A DNA stretch of 64,000 bases from Curvularia sp. ZM96 (GCA_022457065.1 JAJGBQ010000005.1:2108001-2172000), one strand, 5' to 3'; positions 1 through 11,098 are shown, counted from the first letter of the stretch. Notes: generated by a model not told the origin, from the sequence alone. A program made the numbers and translations.

Positions 1-248
1 TTTTTTCTTTCCTCGCTTCTCCCCTTGTCGCGTTTCTTGGTATACCTCAGGCAGTGGAACCAAAACTACACCACACTACGTAGTATCTTCTTACTTTCTT
101 TTGGTTCATTCACTTCTGCGAGGCGTGCCGGTCACCACTTTTTTTTATTACTATTTTCGTAATACCAACGTTCCATTCATTCGCTACCATCAATAGCTCG
201 CTATCGCCAGCAAAGAAAGAACAAAAAAGAAGATACAACATTACCACC

Positions 249-749
249 ATGTACACCTCACTTCTTACGCCGTTACTCCTCCTGTCCATCTTCAACTTGG
301 CAGTTGCCTCTCCCTCGGCCAGGAACGTCATGACCCCAGGCCACCTAAACACCGACCTAGAAACCCGTCAAGTCTCCGTCACTCCTTCCCAGCAAGAACT
401 CTGTCTGGATTATGAGCGCACAGCCAACATATCGACTGCCGGCGCGAATGGATCATACCGCACGGTGGTCATGCAAAAGGCCAACGTGGGCACTTTGACT
501 AGTGCAGGCATGATGAACGCCGCTATGGCCAAACTACCCGCCCTTACTGCGAACAAGGAATTGAACGACCGTTGCGGAAACTGGACACAAATTGCGCTGG
601 TGGAGGCTGAGAAGAACTTTACACAGGGAATTGTGCTGCAGTTCACGACCGAGGGCTTGCCTGTGGGCATCGAGGCTGGCCCCTTGGTACTGGTGGTCGT
701 GGGTCTCATCAGTATTCTGCTCAGTGTTGTCTGGGTTTTTGCGGAGTAA
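249..749 (+). CDS. Small secreted or membrane-anchored protein, unknown function
   Basis: A single-exon gene of 166 aa with good context: ACC ATG at the start after a pyrimidine-rich leader. Residues 1-20 form a signal peptide (hydrophobic LLTPLLLLSIFNLAVAS). The last 25 residues (GPLVLVVVGLISILLSVVWVF) form a second hydrophobic segment, so the product is either a type I membrane protein or a GPI-anchored precursor. The ectodomain holds two cysteines and four N-glycosylation sequons (NIS, NGS, NWT, NFT), in keeping with secretion. I do not recognise the family. It lies tail-to-tail with the pectate lyase gene. A GPI anchor is inference; no omega site is obvious. Confidence 0.75.
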   Translation: MYTSLLTPLLLLSIFNLAVASPSARNVMTPGHLNTDLETRQVSVTPSQQELCLDYERTANISTAGANGSYRTVVMQKANVGTLTSAGMMNAAMAKLPALTANKELNDRCGNWTQIALVEAEKNFTQGIVLQFTTEGLPVGIEAGPLVLVVVGLISILLSVVWVFAE

Positions 750-1200
750 GCGAAGCTACAAGACAACATTCAAAACATTGGGAGTCGCTTATGGAGGGTA
801 AATATGTCGGTTTGTGGAGGGTATGGCTTGTGTCCATTGAGCTGTTGATAAGGAAGGAGAGACGAGTCAAGGATACCCGGTCGTGCAATGCTTCAAAGTT
901 TGATGATGTTGTCATACCATCTCAAGATACGCCTGTTGTCTTTGTCTCATCTATTGTTATGTAAAGCCGTTTTGTGTAGTTTGGTCATGTGAGGCCATGC
1001 CTGCTTGCGTTTCACTGTGTGTAGTTTTTGGTTGCTGTTGCACAAGTGCACTAGGATAGAGTTGAATAAGAGAGAAGGTTAAAAATATACTAAGAAGATA
1101 ACATATGTACAAATCAGACTATGCCGCACGCTGTCATCCAATCAACGTCATCCCCAGATAATTGGCAACTGCACCATTTCAACTGGCTCTACCCAAAGGC
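750..1200. other. Convergent 3' intergenic region
   Basis: Lies between the stop of the small secreted protein gene and the stop of the pectate lyase gene. It is moderately AT-rich and should contain both polyadenylation regions. I see no coding sequence or repeat. Confidence 0.6.
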
Positions 1201-2202
1201 CTAAAAGGTAACGACACCAACACCGGCGCTCTTCGCAACGATGTTGCAAACGCTGGCCGCTGGGTCAGCAGTGTACTTATAGCTCGGCACAAAGGACCCC
1301 TTCTTGGTGATTTGCGTCGGACTGTTGTTGAAAACATTGTTCCTCTCCGTCGCAAATCCTTCCTCATCCGAGTCCAGGTTCGTAACGACCGACTTGGCGA
1401 CATTGGTGAAGGAATTTTGCTCGACGAGTACCTGAGCGCCCATGCGCGAGTTGATACCAGAGACGCCGCCGTTGTAGCAAGAGCTGTATATGTGACCTGT
1501 CCCAAAGCGGATGGAAGGGAGACGCGAGTTGACGCTGGTGAAGGAGTTGTGGTGGTAAGTCACGCGCAATTTGCCCTTGTCGACGGAACCGTTGTTGTCC
1601 GAGTGGCCAATGAGAGAGCCTTTCCACTGGTAATCTTGTTAGCATGGGCGGCTTTACAATGATCGTGAACTTACGTGATCGTGGAACTTGTTCCATGAGA
1701 TTGTGATCAAGTCGGATCCGGACTTAGCATCCAAGAGACCATCATAAGTGTCTTTGTCTCCAGTGACGCCCACGCTGGAGAAGTCATTGTGGTCAATCCA
1801 GACCTTGGTAGTAGACTCAATATCGATGAGGTCCTTGCCCGCGGGTGCTCGGTAAAGCTTCAAGTTACGGACGATGATATTCGATGTCTTGTAGAAGCGG
1901 AAGCCAGTGTCAGTGACTCCTGCATCCTTGCCAACACCTAGAATAGAGGTGCCTGCGACATCGAAGCGGACGACACCGCAACCAGTGAGCATGCCCTTAA
2001 TTTTGATGACGCCTCCGGCCTTTGCTGCAGCGGTCAAACCGGCGCAGGAGGTTACGGTAGTGCCAGACCCGCTTCCTCCACCAGTGGTGCCTGCACCAAA
2101 ACCAACAAGCTCATCAACAGCGGCAGCGCGTTTCTCCATGGGTGCGCCATATGCAGTGGAAGCGGCTGTCAAAGCCACTGTGGCAGCTTCAAAAAACTTC
2201 AT
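1201..2202 (-). CDS. Secreted pectate lyase, polysaccharide lyase family 1
   Basis: Two exons, 2202-1675 and 1626-1201, separated by a 48-bp intron (donor GTAAGT, branch GCTAAC, acceptor CAG); the spliced product is 317 aa. It cleaves polygalacturonate by beta-elimination in the plant cell wall. Residues 1-20 are a signal peptide. Family 1 signatures are WIDHNDF with its flanking acidic residues (Ca2+ site), TISWNKFHDHWKG across the splice junction, and RLPSIRFG, which contains the catalytic arginine region. Length suits compact fungal PL1 enzymes. I chose the ATG at 2202 rather than one 135 bp upstream because it begins a clean signal peptide (MKFFEAATVALTAAS). A TATA-like TATAAAG lies 126 bp upstream. 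Confidence 0.93.
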
Positions 2203-2327
2203 CGCGAGTTTTCGAGAATAATGTGGAGACGAAAGGAAGATATAAACACGAAAGCTGAGCGAGAATCCAACTGTGAAGTAGTGAACGAATGTCCTGAAGA
2301 TGATATTGAAAGTGAAGATATATGGGA

Positions 2328-2334
2328 CTTTATA
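2328..2334 (-). promoter_or_regulatory. TATA-like box of the pectate lyase gene
   Basis: Reads TATAAAG on the minus strand, 126 bp before the chosen start codon. The placement also argues against the upstream ATG at 2337, which would overlap the box. Confidence 0.45.
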
Positions 2335-3905
2335 CACGAAGCTTAATCTATCAACGCTCTATGCAGTTTCAAGTTACCGAACCAGTCGCCGTGCATACGA
2401 TCAGCTAGCTGTCTACTAAGTGGAGAGTTTTTCCGCACATATACAACTCTGCTCTTGGCTTCCGAGTGTCCTGCTACTAGTTGTCAATCTCCACCAAGCA
2501 AATTAAGCCATGGCAGTCGTGTGGGTATCTGCTTGGCCAAGGCCCAAGAGCCTGGGTCGTGTGGGAAACCTGGGGTATGGGGTCTGGGGTACCTGTTCAA
2601 AGGCCGACGGTTATCTAGCTACAGGTAGCTGGTTAGTTTATTTCCGAACGTAACCAAAGAAGAAAGGTAGACTTGGGTGTTGTCAATGTCGCTGGCGGAC
2701 TATGCTGTTCAGAAGGTCTTGGCTGCGTTTTGGAGGGAAAAACCACCAATGGGAGGAATTGCTGGAGATGAAGATCGCCAATCTAGACCAATGTGCGAAA
2801 TGTGATGGTAGTAACTCTGGGCATTTAGTCCAAGACAAATAGTGGATGGAATAATATGTTAGCGTCAACGTGCTCTTCATGACGGTGATTTCGCTGCACA
2901 GTGGGTAGTGTGGAGGAATGAGAGGTGGGTGAAGTTTGAGAGATGTTACTTGATCGCTCCAGTTGCATGTGACTACTTACTAGCTGTAAGAAACCTCCAA
3001 AATCCCGCCATCTTGTCTGAGTTTGCTGTCCACAATACGATACCAATTGTCCTCTGATCCTCCAAAGAATGGGTTGACCATCACTCGCCCCCCTTATTGA
3101 AGGTCAAAATCAACAACCTCAAAAAGCACTCGTAACGTCGCCAAAGTAGTGATAGGGTCGAGAACGTCTTGGCATTGCTCTGCTCAGCGCAATGGGACTG
3201 GCTTACGATTCTCTGTGATGCATTGACCACCCAACCGGCGTCGTCTTTTGTTTGAAGTTGAGTGGTGAGCGATGGCCGCGCACGACTTTTTTCTGCTCAT
3301 ACAATCAGCACGTATCTTCTCATAGCTGCAGCTTAGATCAACTTCCTGATTCTTTAACAAAGAATTGGTCTTTGTGTATTAAATTTGGAGGCGTCTTTGT
3401 GAGTTGTGATTACCTAACAATGACTGTGCATATCGAGGCATGCGGGCTTTTGCAGCCTATTCATTGTTTTGAACGTATTTAGTGAAACAATGGTTAGCTT
3501 TAGGTGCGAAGATTCGATTGGAAGGGTGTTGTATGGAATTGGTGGACGATAGCTCAAGCAAAGCAGGCTGACGCGAGAAGATTATGCCGTACATGCGACA
3601 CTCATGATCCTGATTTGGTGAATGATAGGCTTAACGTCTAAAGGAGGTATAAAATAAGTAAATTGGAAAGACATGACAAAGTCGTTTTGGTAACAGATTG
3701 GCTAAGACTTCCCAATAGTCGAAAGTCCGCGGTATTCTCTGATAGTTGCTGGATGAGTGTTTAAATACTTTGACTGAATTCATGTTTATAGATGTTTATA
3801 GAAAACCCACTCTATATACTCTAATTTGGTATCTTGAGATATCATTTTGCGGGAATTATGACGAGAGGACCGCGATACCCATGCCCTCTCACCTTGCATG
3901 ATCTG
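2335..3905. other. Intergenic region without a supported gene
   Basis: About 1.6 kb between the pectate lyase promoter and the 3' end of the next minus-strand gene. Open frames here are at most 76 codons, have no recognisable domain and no supporting splice signals. The proximal part should hold the pectate lyase regulatory region. Confidence 0.5.
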
Positions 3906-5336
3906 TTACTCAGTCACCTCGACTGAGTTGTCCTTGACTTCGCAGTCCATCGTTGAATTAAAGCCTGTTTCTGATAATGGAGACATTACTGGGCTGCTCC
4001 AATCTGGCTCTTGTTCGGAAGAATCGGTGTGAAAAAGCATTGTTTGTACGTTCATTGGGTCATGTGGACTAGCTGATGCTAGTGATTGCAGTAGATCTTC
4101 ATCATCATCAGGGTGTGTCATTCGTTCGAGAGAACCGGCTGAGGGTGGTCGAGTCTCCAAATACCCTGATTGTTGCAGCTCTTCGTCCAGATTGCGTGAT
4201 CCTTCAAGAGGGGACTGGTCCAATGAACAGGTATGAGGGGAAGTAAGCGCCGGTGTTATGCTATCCTTCTCACCCCCGGAGTCCTCCTTTTCAGTTTCGC
4301 CTTGGTCGATTGTACTGGTGTTATGGTCTTCCGATATTGAGTTGCCACGGAGAATATAGAACCATTCGCCTGCATTGAGCGTTCTGCGGACAGAATCCCT
4401 ATCATCAAACATGGCCAGTCTTCTACGAATCATTGGTATTTCATGTTTCCAGAGTTTGCGTACTTTTTGGCCCTCTTCCGGCAGAAAAACATTCGTTCGT
4501 CTGCCGGCTTTCTTGCTCTTTTCTAGCTGTTGCTTTGCGGCCCAGTTCCTGAAGTCGCGGTTTGGCGTCCAAGAAGGGCCTTTCAAATCTTCACTATTAG
4601 CGCCTTCAGTGTCATGACCGTCTTGTTTCTTCTTGATTTTCTTTGTCCTAAGCGTCCATTCGTTGTGGCACTTTTTGGCGTTCTGTAGCAAAAACTCTAC
4701 ATCTTCCTTTTCATGCAGAAGAAGACCTTCATAATGGCATTTCGTGTAATTTGGAGTGCCGTAGGATGTATCGAGCCTAATCGCATTCGTGAAGTGCTTG
4801 GTGGCAGCCTGCCAATCTCGTAAACCGCCACAGCCACGTCCAGCCCAGTACTCGCTGCGCGCTTCTAATGCGACACTTTCTAGCTCTTCTGCTATCCTTC
4901 TGGCTTCTTGAGCAAAACTTAAGATTCTAGAGTAGTTTGTGTTGATATCTAGAGTAAGTTGTTGTGTCTGTGGTTTGCAATCTGAGGCATTTACAATGCA
5001 CTGTAATGTCTGACAACGAGACATAAGCAAGTGAAACAGTGACAGGCGCATGTTTCTTTTGCGCATCCTATTTGTGTCGAAATGAGTGGCTCGATGATCA
5101 GCAGTCACTTCATAGATAGAGTCTGGGGGTTGACAAGGAGATGACTCGTTTTCTTCTCGAAGAGTTGCGTCCAGGACCGAACCGTAGGTATGTGATGAAC
5201 CTTGCCCAGTTGATGGCGCGGAAGTGTTTTTATCAATGCGCATGTAAGCATCTACCTTTTGCTTGTATGTGGGAACGTATCGAGAAACATCTTGTAGACT
5301 AGGAGCGGTTTGTGGTAGCGTCGAATTGTGTGACAT
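3906..5336 (-). CDS. Uncharacterised protein with a TPR-like segment
   Basis: A single exon of 476 aa. Residues about 130-215 are helical and contain a TPR-like unit (GLRDWQAATKHFTNAIRLD), which suggests protein-protein interaction. Next comes a basic stretch (KKIKKKQ, about 230), then a motif around 290-335 with W, R and aromatic residues (RKLWKHEIPMIRRRLAMFDD, then EWFYILRG), which looks like the most conserved part. The C-terminal 140 residues are acidic, Ser-rich and probably disordered. No signal peptide or membrane segment is seen. I cannot assign a function. It lies 532 bp downstream of another minus-strand gene with a TPR-like helical region, but I cannot show that the two are paralogues. 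Confidence 0.7.
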   Translation of the reverse strand: MSHNSTLPQTAPSLQDVSRYVPTYKQKVDAYMRIDKNTSAPSTGQGSSHTYGSVLDATLREENESSPCQPPDSIYEVTADHRATHFDTNRMRKRNMRLSLFHLLMSRCQTLQCIVNASDCKPQTQQLTLDINTNYSRILSFAQEARRIAEELESVALEARSEYWAGRGCGGLRDWQAATKHFTNAIRLDTSYGTPNYTKCHYEGLLLHEKEDVEFLLQNAKKCHNEWTLRTKKIKKKQDGHDTEGANSEDLKGPSWTPNRDFRNWAAKQQLEKSKKAGRRTNVFLPEEGQKVRKLWKHEIPMIRRRLAMFDDRDSVRRTLNAGEWFYILRGNSISEDHNTSTIDQGETEKEDSGGEKDSITPALTSPHTCSLDQSPLEGSRNLDEELQQSGYLETRPPSAGSLERMTHPDDDEDLLQSLASASPHDPMNVQTMLFHTDSSEQEPDWSSPVMSPLSETGFNSTMDCEVKDNSVEVTE

Positions 5337-5868
5337 GTTGATATATCGGATAAGCTTAACTATCGAGCTTGCGGTGGGCGAGTAAAGTGTGGTGAATGAC
5401 TAACAGTCTCGAGACTTATGCAAAACAACAGCAAGGCTTCCCTTAATTGATGGAGTCTAGCTAGGCCATGTCTCAAAAACGTCTCTTTGTTGGTAAAAAC
5501 GACACTAGTGCGTAAGGAGTGGCCCATGAGCGACAAAGAGCACGCATTTCATTGATCAAATGATTCTTATAAACATTGTGTATGTGAATATCATAAACAA
5601 AGCTGGAATGAGGAATCTGTCTTCACTGGTACGCTGGTCTGGCCAGTGACAGCATCTATGCACCATCCTTCGCTCTTCGACACTGCAGCTTGGGTATGAA
5701 CAATTGTCCATTGTGTTGTGGTAATATCACTCGCTTCTCGCCTTGGCCCAATGGTAGGGCAACGACATTCGTCTTGCCTTTGCTGCAGCACGTTGCTTGA
5801 ATTGCGAGCTTGTACGACGGCGTTTGTTCTGACATTGTTAGTACAGATCCACATCTTGCGAGAACCAA
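5337..5868. other. Intergenic region
   Basis: Separates two minus-strand genes. Short overlapping open frames at 5591-5868 lack domain character and are probably chance or 3'-UTR sequence of the upstream gene. Confidence 0.5.
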
Positions 5869-6687
5869 TTAGATGGCGCGCACGTCTTTTGCCTTCTCCT
5901 CTAGTTGCGCAAGTAGGCCTTCCATAGTGCGGCTTTCATCAAAGCCTGACCGACGCTTGGTATAACGTAGTCGATCTGGCTCATCTTCTACAGAGTTGCA
6001 GAACTCGCTAGCTTTGGGCGACAGTATATGGTCATGATTGTTAGCAGTGCCAAAAGTATCGTGGGCTTGTTGAAGTATCTGGAGCTCATGCTGTAGTGAA
6101 TTGCATTGATTCTGTATCTGGGGTAAGATACTTTCGAATTCAGAGAGACGGTTGCAAAGCTCTACCGCTTCACTGCAGGCGGCGAGCGCATCGAATATCT
6201 CTTCAGGACCTAAAGCTCGTAGGATGATGCTCTTCAGCAAGAGACCCTCAGCACGAGCCTTGGAGCTGAGAGCACCGCGGAGTAATCGCTCGACATGGGT
6301 AAGAGCACTGCCGTAATTCTTCTGATCGATACAATCGCGCACTCTGTTGAACAACGGATTCGTGCAGCCGTGAAAGGGTCGCCGTGCACAGTCGGCATTA
6401 GTTCCTGGTGGAGAATAAATTGTGGCAGTACTGAAGGAGTCCCCAAGACCATCAGAGCGAGGAGAAGAGTGGCTCTCCGTCAACGCCGTGGTGCTGTGTA
6501 CTCGGTGGTGTTGGGCCCGCTCGTTTTCCAGCTCGGCCTGCGTGGCAAAGCAGATATCCTGAAGCTCTTGCAGGCGGGCAGTCTGGGCCTCGAACGCTGC
6601 TTTAAATTGGAGCGCGACTGCCTGCCACGTGTCTCTGTCCACTTTAAGGTCACGGACAAGCTGTTCAATAGGGAGGATGCTGTCCAT
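5869..6687 (-). CDS. Uncharacterised protein with N-terminal coiled coil and TPR-like helices
   Basis: A single exon, 272 aa from the ATG at 6687. An in-frame upstream ATG at 6768 would add 27 hydrophobic residues; I prefer the inner one because MDSILPIEQLV runs directly into a long helix and the extension has no clear function. Residues about 10-65 are a predicted coiled coil (LKVDRDTWQAVALQFKAAFE and onward). Residues about 115-205 are helical hairpins of TPR type (NYGSALTHVERLLRG, then DALAACSEAVELCNRL), followed by another short coiled coil. If the upstream start is used, the protein could have a signal anchor. Function unknown. Confidence 0.65.
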   Translation of the reverse strand: MDSILPIEQLVRDLKVDRDTWQAVALQFKAAFEAQTARLQELQDICFATQAELENERAQHHRVHSTTALTESHSSPRSDGLGDSFSTATIYSPPGTNADCARRPFHGCTNPLFNRVRDCIDQKNYGSALTHVERLLRGALSSKARAEGLLLKSIILRALGPEEIFDALAACSEAVELCNRLSEFESILPQIQNQCNSLQHELQILQQAHDTFGTANNHDHILSPKASEFCNSVEDEPDRLRYTKRRSGFDESRTMEGLLAQLEEKAKDVRAI

Positions 6688-6810
6688 GTTGATGGCTGGG
6701 GGTGTAGAAGAGTGCGGTACTATGTTTGCTGCGAAAAGTAGGAGGGATGCTGTCGACTCAGCAATCAATAGCAGCAGCGTGGTGTCGAGGCAAGCACGAT
6801 GACCAACCGG

Positions 6811-7992
6811 TCAGATGTTGAAGCCGCCATGGCGCGATGCTTCGACAAACCGCCACAAGCCCGCCTCGTGTGCCGCCTTCTTCACAGCTGCGACGTCGTC
6901 CAGATCTACTGGGCGGTTGATGTCTGCGTACCGGACTTGTTCGCCATCCTTTGAAGACGGTTCCGTATCACCTGGCTCGCCGCCATCTCGGCTTGGGCGA
7001 CTGCGCCGTGGCTTACCCACGTGAGCCCTAGGAAAGTATTGTTCCATGATATGCACCATCAGGTCTTTGCTAACGTTCTCTGCAAGCCACTTGACAATGC
7101 GTTTCCCTTCCTCTTGCATGCCGGGCATGACCAGATGTCTCACGATTACGCCTTGCTTGGCTATGCCATCGCCCGTGAAGCAAAGATCGCCAACCTGCTG
7201 GTGCATAGCCTTGATGCTCTCCATGGCCACTTCCGCATAGTTGTTTGCCTTGAGTAGTCGTTTGCTCGTCCTGTCACTCCATACCTTGAAATCGGGCATG
7301 TAAATGTCGACCAATCCGTCAAGCAGGCTAATACTCTCGAGCGAATCGAATGCCGACGTGTTGTATATTATGGGCAGACGCAACCCGAGCTCGCGCGCAT
7401 GTAGTATGCTCAGCACCACTTGTGGCACAACGTGTTCTGGTGTGACGAGGTTGATGTTATGGACGCGGCCGACAGTTTGCAGCTTCATGTACCATTCGGC
7501 AAGCTCTTCCGGCGTCAGGTCGAACCCGTTACGCGTGTGCGAGATGTCATGGTTCTTTGTACAGAATCAGCAGATGCTTCTCATGCGATTTGGCATACTG
7601 GAAGCTCCTACCTGACAAAATACACAGCGCAGGTTGCAGCCGCTGAAAAACACACTGCCCGAGCCGTTGTGGCCTTGGATGAACGGCTCTTCGCCAAAAT
7701 GCGGTGCTATAGTTCCCACCTTGACCGTCTCGGCCCCAATCAAGCACACACCCGTCTTCTCGTAGCGATTAACGCCACACAAGCGAGGGCAGAGGTTGCA
7801 TTCACGCAAATGAGCATAGGCCAGCGACCGCTTCTTGGAGGCATCTACCGAAGAAAGCCGCTGGTAGCGCGGGATGTAATCATCGAGGAGGTAGGGTGGC
7901 GCAAGGTACAGACTGCGACGCGTAGAGGGGCGCATTGGCTGTAGCCATGTTGCCGACCTCAACCCGGGCCGTAGTCTTGATAGAAACGCCAT
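6811..7992 (-). CDS. PflX-type radical SAM protein (COG1313-like), probably mitochondrial
   Basis: Two exons, 7992-7612 and 7554-6811, with a 57-bp intron (donor GTAGGA, acceptor AAG), giving 374 aa. The radical SAM cluster motif is CNLRCVFC, whose three cysteines bind the [4Fe-4S] cluster that cleaves S-adenosylmethionine; the splice junction falls one residue later (CVFCQ|NHD). An upstream cysteine group, CNLCPRLCGVNR, is characteristic of the PflX branch of pyruvate-formate-lyase-activating-enzyme relatives. The N-terminus (MAFLSRLRPGLRSATW) is Arg/Ser/Leu-rich without acidic residues and looks like a mitochondrial presequence, which is why I prefer the ATG at 7992 over 8136. A Ser/Arg-rich, Gly-Asp-rich insertion sits near residue 310. 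The substrate of the family is unknown to me. Confidence 0.85.
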
Positions 7993-8516
7993 GTTGATAA
8001 GAAGAGCTTGTGCTCCTGGATACAAGGCCGGAATGGGCGTACAGGAAGAGGAGCTTGAGCTCTGGTTGTAATAACGACAGGTCCGTGGAGCCAGCCCCAC
8101 CTGGCCACTCCAACACCGTTTCTGTGTCAACGTCACACAGGGCTCGAGCGAAAGTATATCACATCACATCGCTCCTTACACGAGAAATCTCCAGTGAAAT
8201 AGCCCTGCCGTCGTACGGGTGTGTTTTCTCTTCAGCAAGTGCTTCCAGACTTGCGTGCATGCGCATAACTGTTCTGCTGTATCCCGTGACATCATCACCG
8301 CGGGCAACACTAGGTAGGCATGCCGCATCGCAATGGAGCTGAAATACACTGTGCAGTACGACTGTCATGAATGCGACTGTGCCCATGATACCTAAATCAA
8401 TTTATTTGGTTTCCCGTTTACGGCACCGTCACCAGCAACCCCATAAAAGCCTTGATCAGCGGCCTCAACATTTGCAGTCTCATCCTTTGCTATACCTTTT
8501 TTTCAGCAAAATCAAG
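7993..8516. promoter_or_regulatory. Divergent promoter region (radical SAM gene and But2-like gene)
   Basis: The 524 bp separate two divergently transcribed genes. CATAAAAG at 8442-8449 lies 68-75 bp upstream of the plus-strand ATG and is a plausible TATA element for it, followed by a pyrimidine-rich leader. No clear TATA box is seen for the minus-strand gene. Confidence 0.4.
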
Positions 8517-9147
8517 ATGCGTCTCTTTGCTCTTCTTCCATTTCTCTGCACACCACCCGCCTTTGCAGCACTCATCAACAGGCAGTATCCCGAATTGTTG
8601 ATCCCCCTGAAAAAAGCCCAACCGGATAATGCAATCTTTACCCAAAAAGATGCCACTGTCAGCTACAGCGTACGCCCTTCTCCCACGATCACTTCTAAGG
8701 TCTGCCTAGAGTATCTGACCATCAATGAAGAACAAGACTGGCGATGAGCAGTGGACGGCCGTGAGCTTCTATGTGCCCGACAACAACGCCAATCTCTGCC
8801 GCCTTCGATTCTTGATTAACACCGATCCCGTCAAAAATCCGCCATTTGATCTCAATGGCGAAGCTCCGTATAGCATCGACGTCTCACGCATCGAACCAAG
8901 GCTCGTTAACGGCCGTACCACCTGGGACAACAAGCCCGCCATCATCGAACGCTACGACACATACGTCTTGTCGACGACTGGCGTAAGCGAGATTGCGAAT
9001 AAATGGTTTTCGTGCCCGAAGCGAAGTGTCGCCCAATTTTTCGTTCACCCAGCCAACACGAAGGATTTGGAGGTGTACTGGTTTGAGCTCAACTACGGCG
9101 CCGAGGATGGCGGTCCACATGGACTTGTACTTGAAATGCATACCTGA
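8517..9147 (+). CDS. Small secreted protein resembling the But2 C-terminal domain family
   Basis: Modelled as two exons, 8517-8699 and 8752-9147, 192 aa. Residues 1-18 form a signal peptide (MRLFALLPFLCTPPAFAA). The second exon contains WTAVSFYVPDNNANLCRLRF, the type of beta-strand plus Cys pattern I associate with secreted fungal proteins carrying the But2 (ubiquitin 3 binding protein) C-terminal domain; this is a fold-level resemblance only. The intron is inferred: the two halves are in different frames, and a 52-bp GTCTGC...GAGCAG intron restores the frame exactly. The donor is weak, so a real one-base frameshift within a single exon is the alternative. Confidence 0.6.
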
Positions 9148-9799
9148 GGTTTTGTGTATTGGCTTTTTTTTTATATGCGGGGGGCTTTCGACAGGAAAGA
9201 AGAGAAAACCAGGTAGGAAAGACTTAAAAAGGACAAGAAGGATTTGCGTTTGTGTCTTTGATTTGGAATGCAGCCTGGGTACCGATCCAGTAGTAGCACA
9301 CTCAATTCAAGTTTGGATATCGTGCATGGCTTTTCGAGACGACACACACCTCTTGGGAGAAGCACAATCAGCTCTAACGTGATTCATTCCTAGAGTTGCC
9401 TAACTCTAGCCGAAAACTCGTGGTTGGTAGGCCAAGATTGCATTTATGCCAGGCTGTTGGCTATTTCCTGAAACTCGAATGCCCTATCCTGCTTACAAAA
9501 CGAACACAGTCTATTATTCCGTCCCACGGCCGCCTATCAATGCAAAGCAAAATGCTCGGCGATTGCATCTAACATTGCGTAATAGAAAACAACTTCTTCC
9601 AAGAAATTGCGTGTCTCGCGATTGGCATAAGACGATACTAGCGGAGCGACCAATGGTGGTGTGCCTTACTCGCCACCGCCGTATGATTGGTGCGCTCGGT
9701 GAGCCACAGTCTATTCTAAAAGTGGAAATATTCTCTAGTGCGCTTTAGCCATACATGCATTTGTAATGACCAAGGTCAATAAAAGTCGCATTAGTAGAG
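9148..9799. other. Intergenic region
   Basis: Holds the 3' end of the But2-like gene and upstream sequence of the MDR oxidoreductase. An open frame at 9446-9748 shows no domain. A poly-T run near 9164-9173 is the only simple-sequence feature. Confidence 0.5.
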
Positions 9800-9807
9800 T
9801 ATAAAGG
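9800..9807 (+). promoter_or_regulatory. TATA box of the MDR oxidoreductase gene
   Basis: TATAAAGG, 108-115 bp before the ATG at 9915, a usual distance for fungal genes with a short leader. Confidence 0.5.
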
Positions 9808-9914
9808 AAGATGAAGAACCAGACGAAAGAAGTCGTATCAGACACACTTTCTTGTTAGAACACGATTCTATTGCAACACTCCGTTGAAACAATCGCATCG
9901 TCTTGCATTTCGCC

Positions 9915-11098
9915 ATGTCTACACACTCAGCCGTCGCGACTGTGGGCATCAAAGCCCCTCTTGCAATCATTCAAGTACCTACTGTTGCTCCTGATCAAGG
10001 TCAAGTTCGAGTTCGAGTCGAGTGGACAGCATCTACACCGCTTGATCTACATCAGAACGATGGTGGTTTGCTCGTCAGTCACCCTCAAGTCTTGGGCGAC
10101 GGTACTGCTGGAACCGTTGTGGAGACCGGTCCAGACACCAAGAGTTTAAAGGTCGGCGACAAAGTATTTGGGTTCACCTGGAGAACCCAGGCGGAAAAGG
10201 CGCACCAAGAATTTTGCACCGCAGACGAATGGCAGTTTGCAAAGGTAAGTACCTATCATGCCGCAAGGCCAGGCCGCGCTCACGATCACGACTAGTTGCC
10301 AGAAAAATTCACCCTTGCCGAAGCTGTTACTTTGCCAAACAATTTTGTGACAGTCTTCCACTCAATCACCAAAGACTTGAGTCTCGAGACACCATGGCCG
10401 AAGCCTGCCGATTATGAGCCGCCACATGCTGATGATGCTATCCTCATATGGGGCGGTTCCTCATCAGTGGGCCAGTTTGCTATCCAGATACTAAAATACT
10501 ATGGATACAAGAACGTCCTTGTAACAGCAGCCACCAAGCATCACGAGAAGCTGCGAAGTCTGGGTGCAAAAGTCACCTTTGACTATAAGGACCCTGAGGT
10601 AGTCACATCGATCCAAGCTACAGGTGGACACATTCCACTTATCTTGGATTGCATTGGAAGCAGGGGCGGCAGTATCGAGCCCATATCTCGCATCGCCAAG
10701 CGAGGTGCAAAAGTTGCCATTCTACTGCCAGTCATTGTGCGCGACTCGAGCGAAACCGAAGACCCGATATACGACATGGACGTGACAAGAGCAGCCAACT
10801 GGGACGAAGGCGTGGATGTAAGAGGCGTAAGGACACACTTTTACCCCGATGTAAGTACCACGCAGCCCTTTGATATCATCTCCAACGCTTCTCTAATGCC
10901 AAGTAGAATGAGTTCTTCAAGCACCACCTGCAACCCGACATCATGTACACCCTTCTCAAGGACGGTGTCGTCACGCCGCAAAAGCAGCGAATTGTACAAG
11001 GAGCGACGCTGTTGGAACGGGCACAAAAGGCAATGGATATGCTGAGACGAAAGGAGGCTAGTATGGAGCGGCTTGTTTGGCGAGTCTGCGAGGACTAA
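9915..11098 (+). CDS. Medium-chain dehydrogenase/reductase (zinc-independent, enoyl-reductase-like)
   Basis: Three exons, 9915-10244, 10296-10850 and 10907-11098. Both introns (51 and 56 bp) start GTAAGT and end TAG; the product is 358 aa, the usual MDR length. Residues 1-110 form the GroES-like domain (LGDGTAGTVVETGPD, then VGDKVFGFTW). The Rossmann domain carries the NAD(P)H motif as GGSSSVGQFAIQILK in place of GxGxxG, followed by GYKNVLVTAATKHHEKLRSLGA. The structural and catalytic zinc cysteines of alcohol dehydrogenases are absent, which places it with fungal quinone/enoyl reductase-like MDRs such as the toxD and trans-enoyl-reductase group. No polyketide synthase or other cluster gene is adjacent, so a secondary-metabolite role is not supported here. 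Confidence 0.9.
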
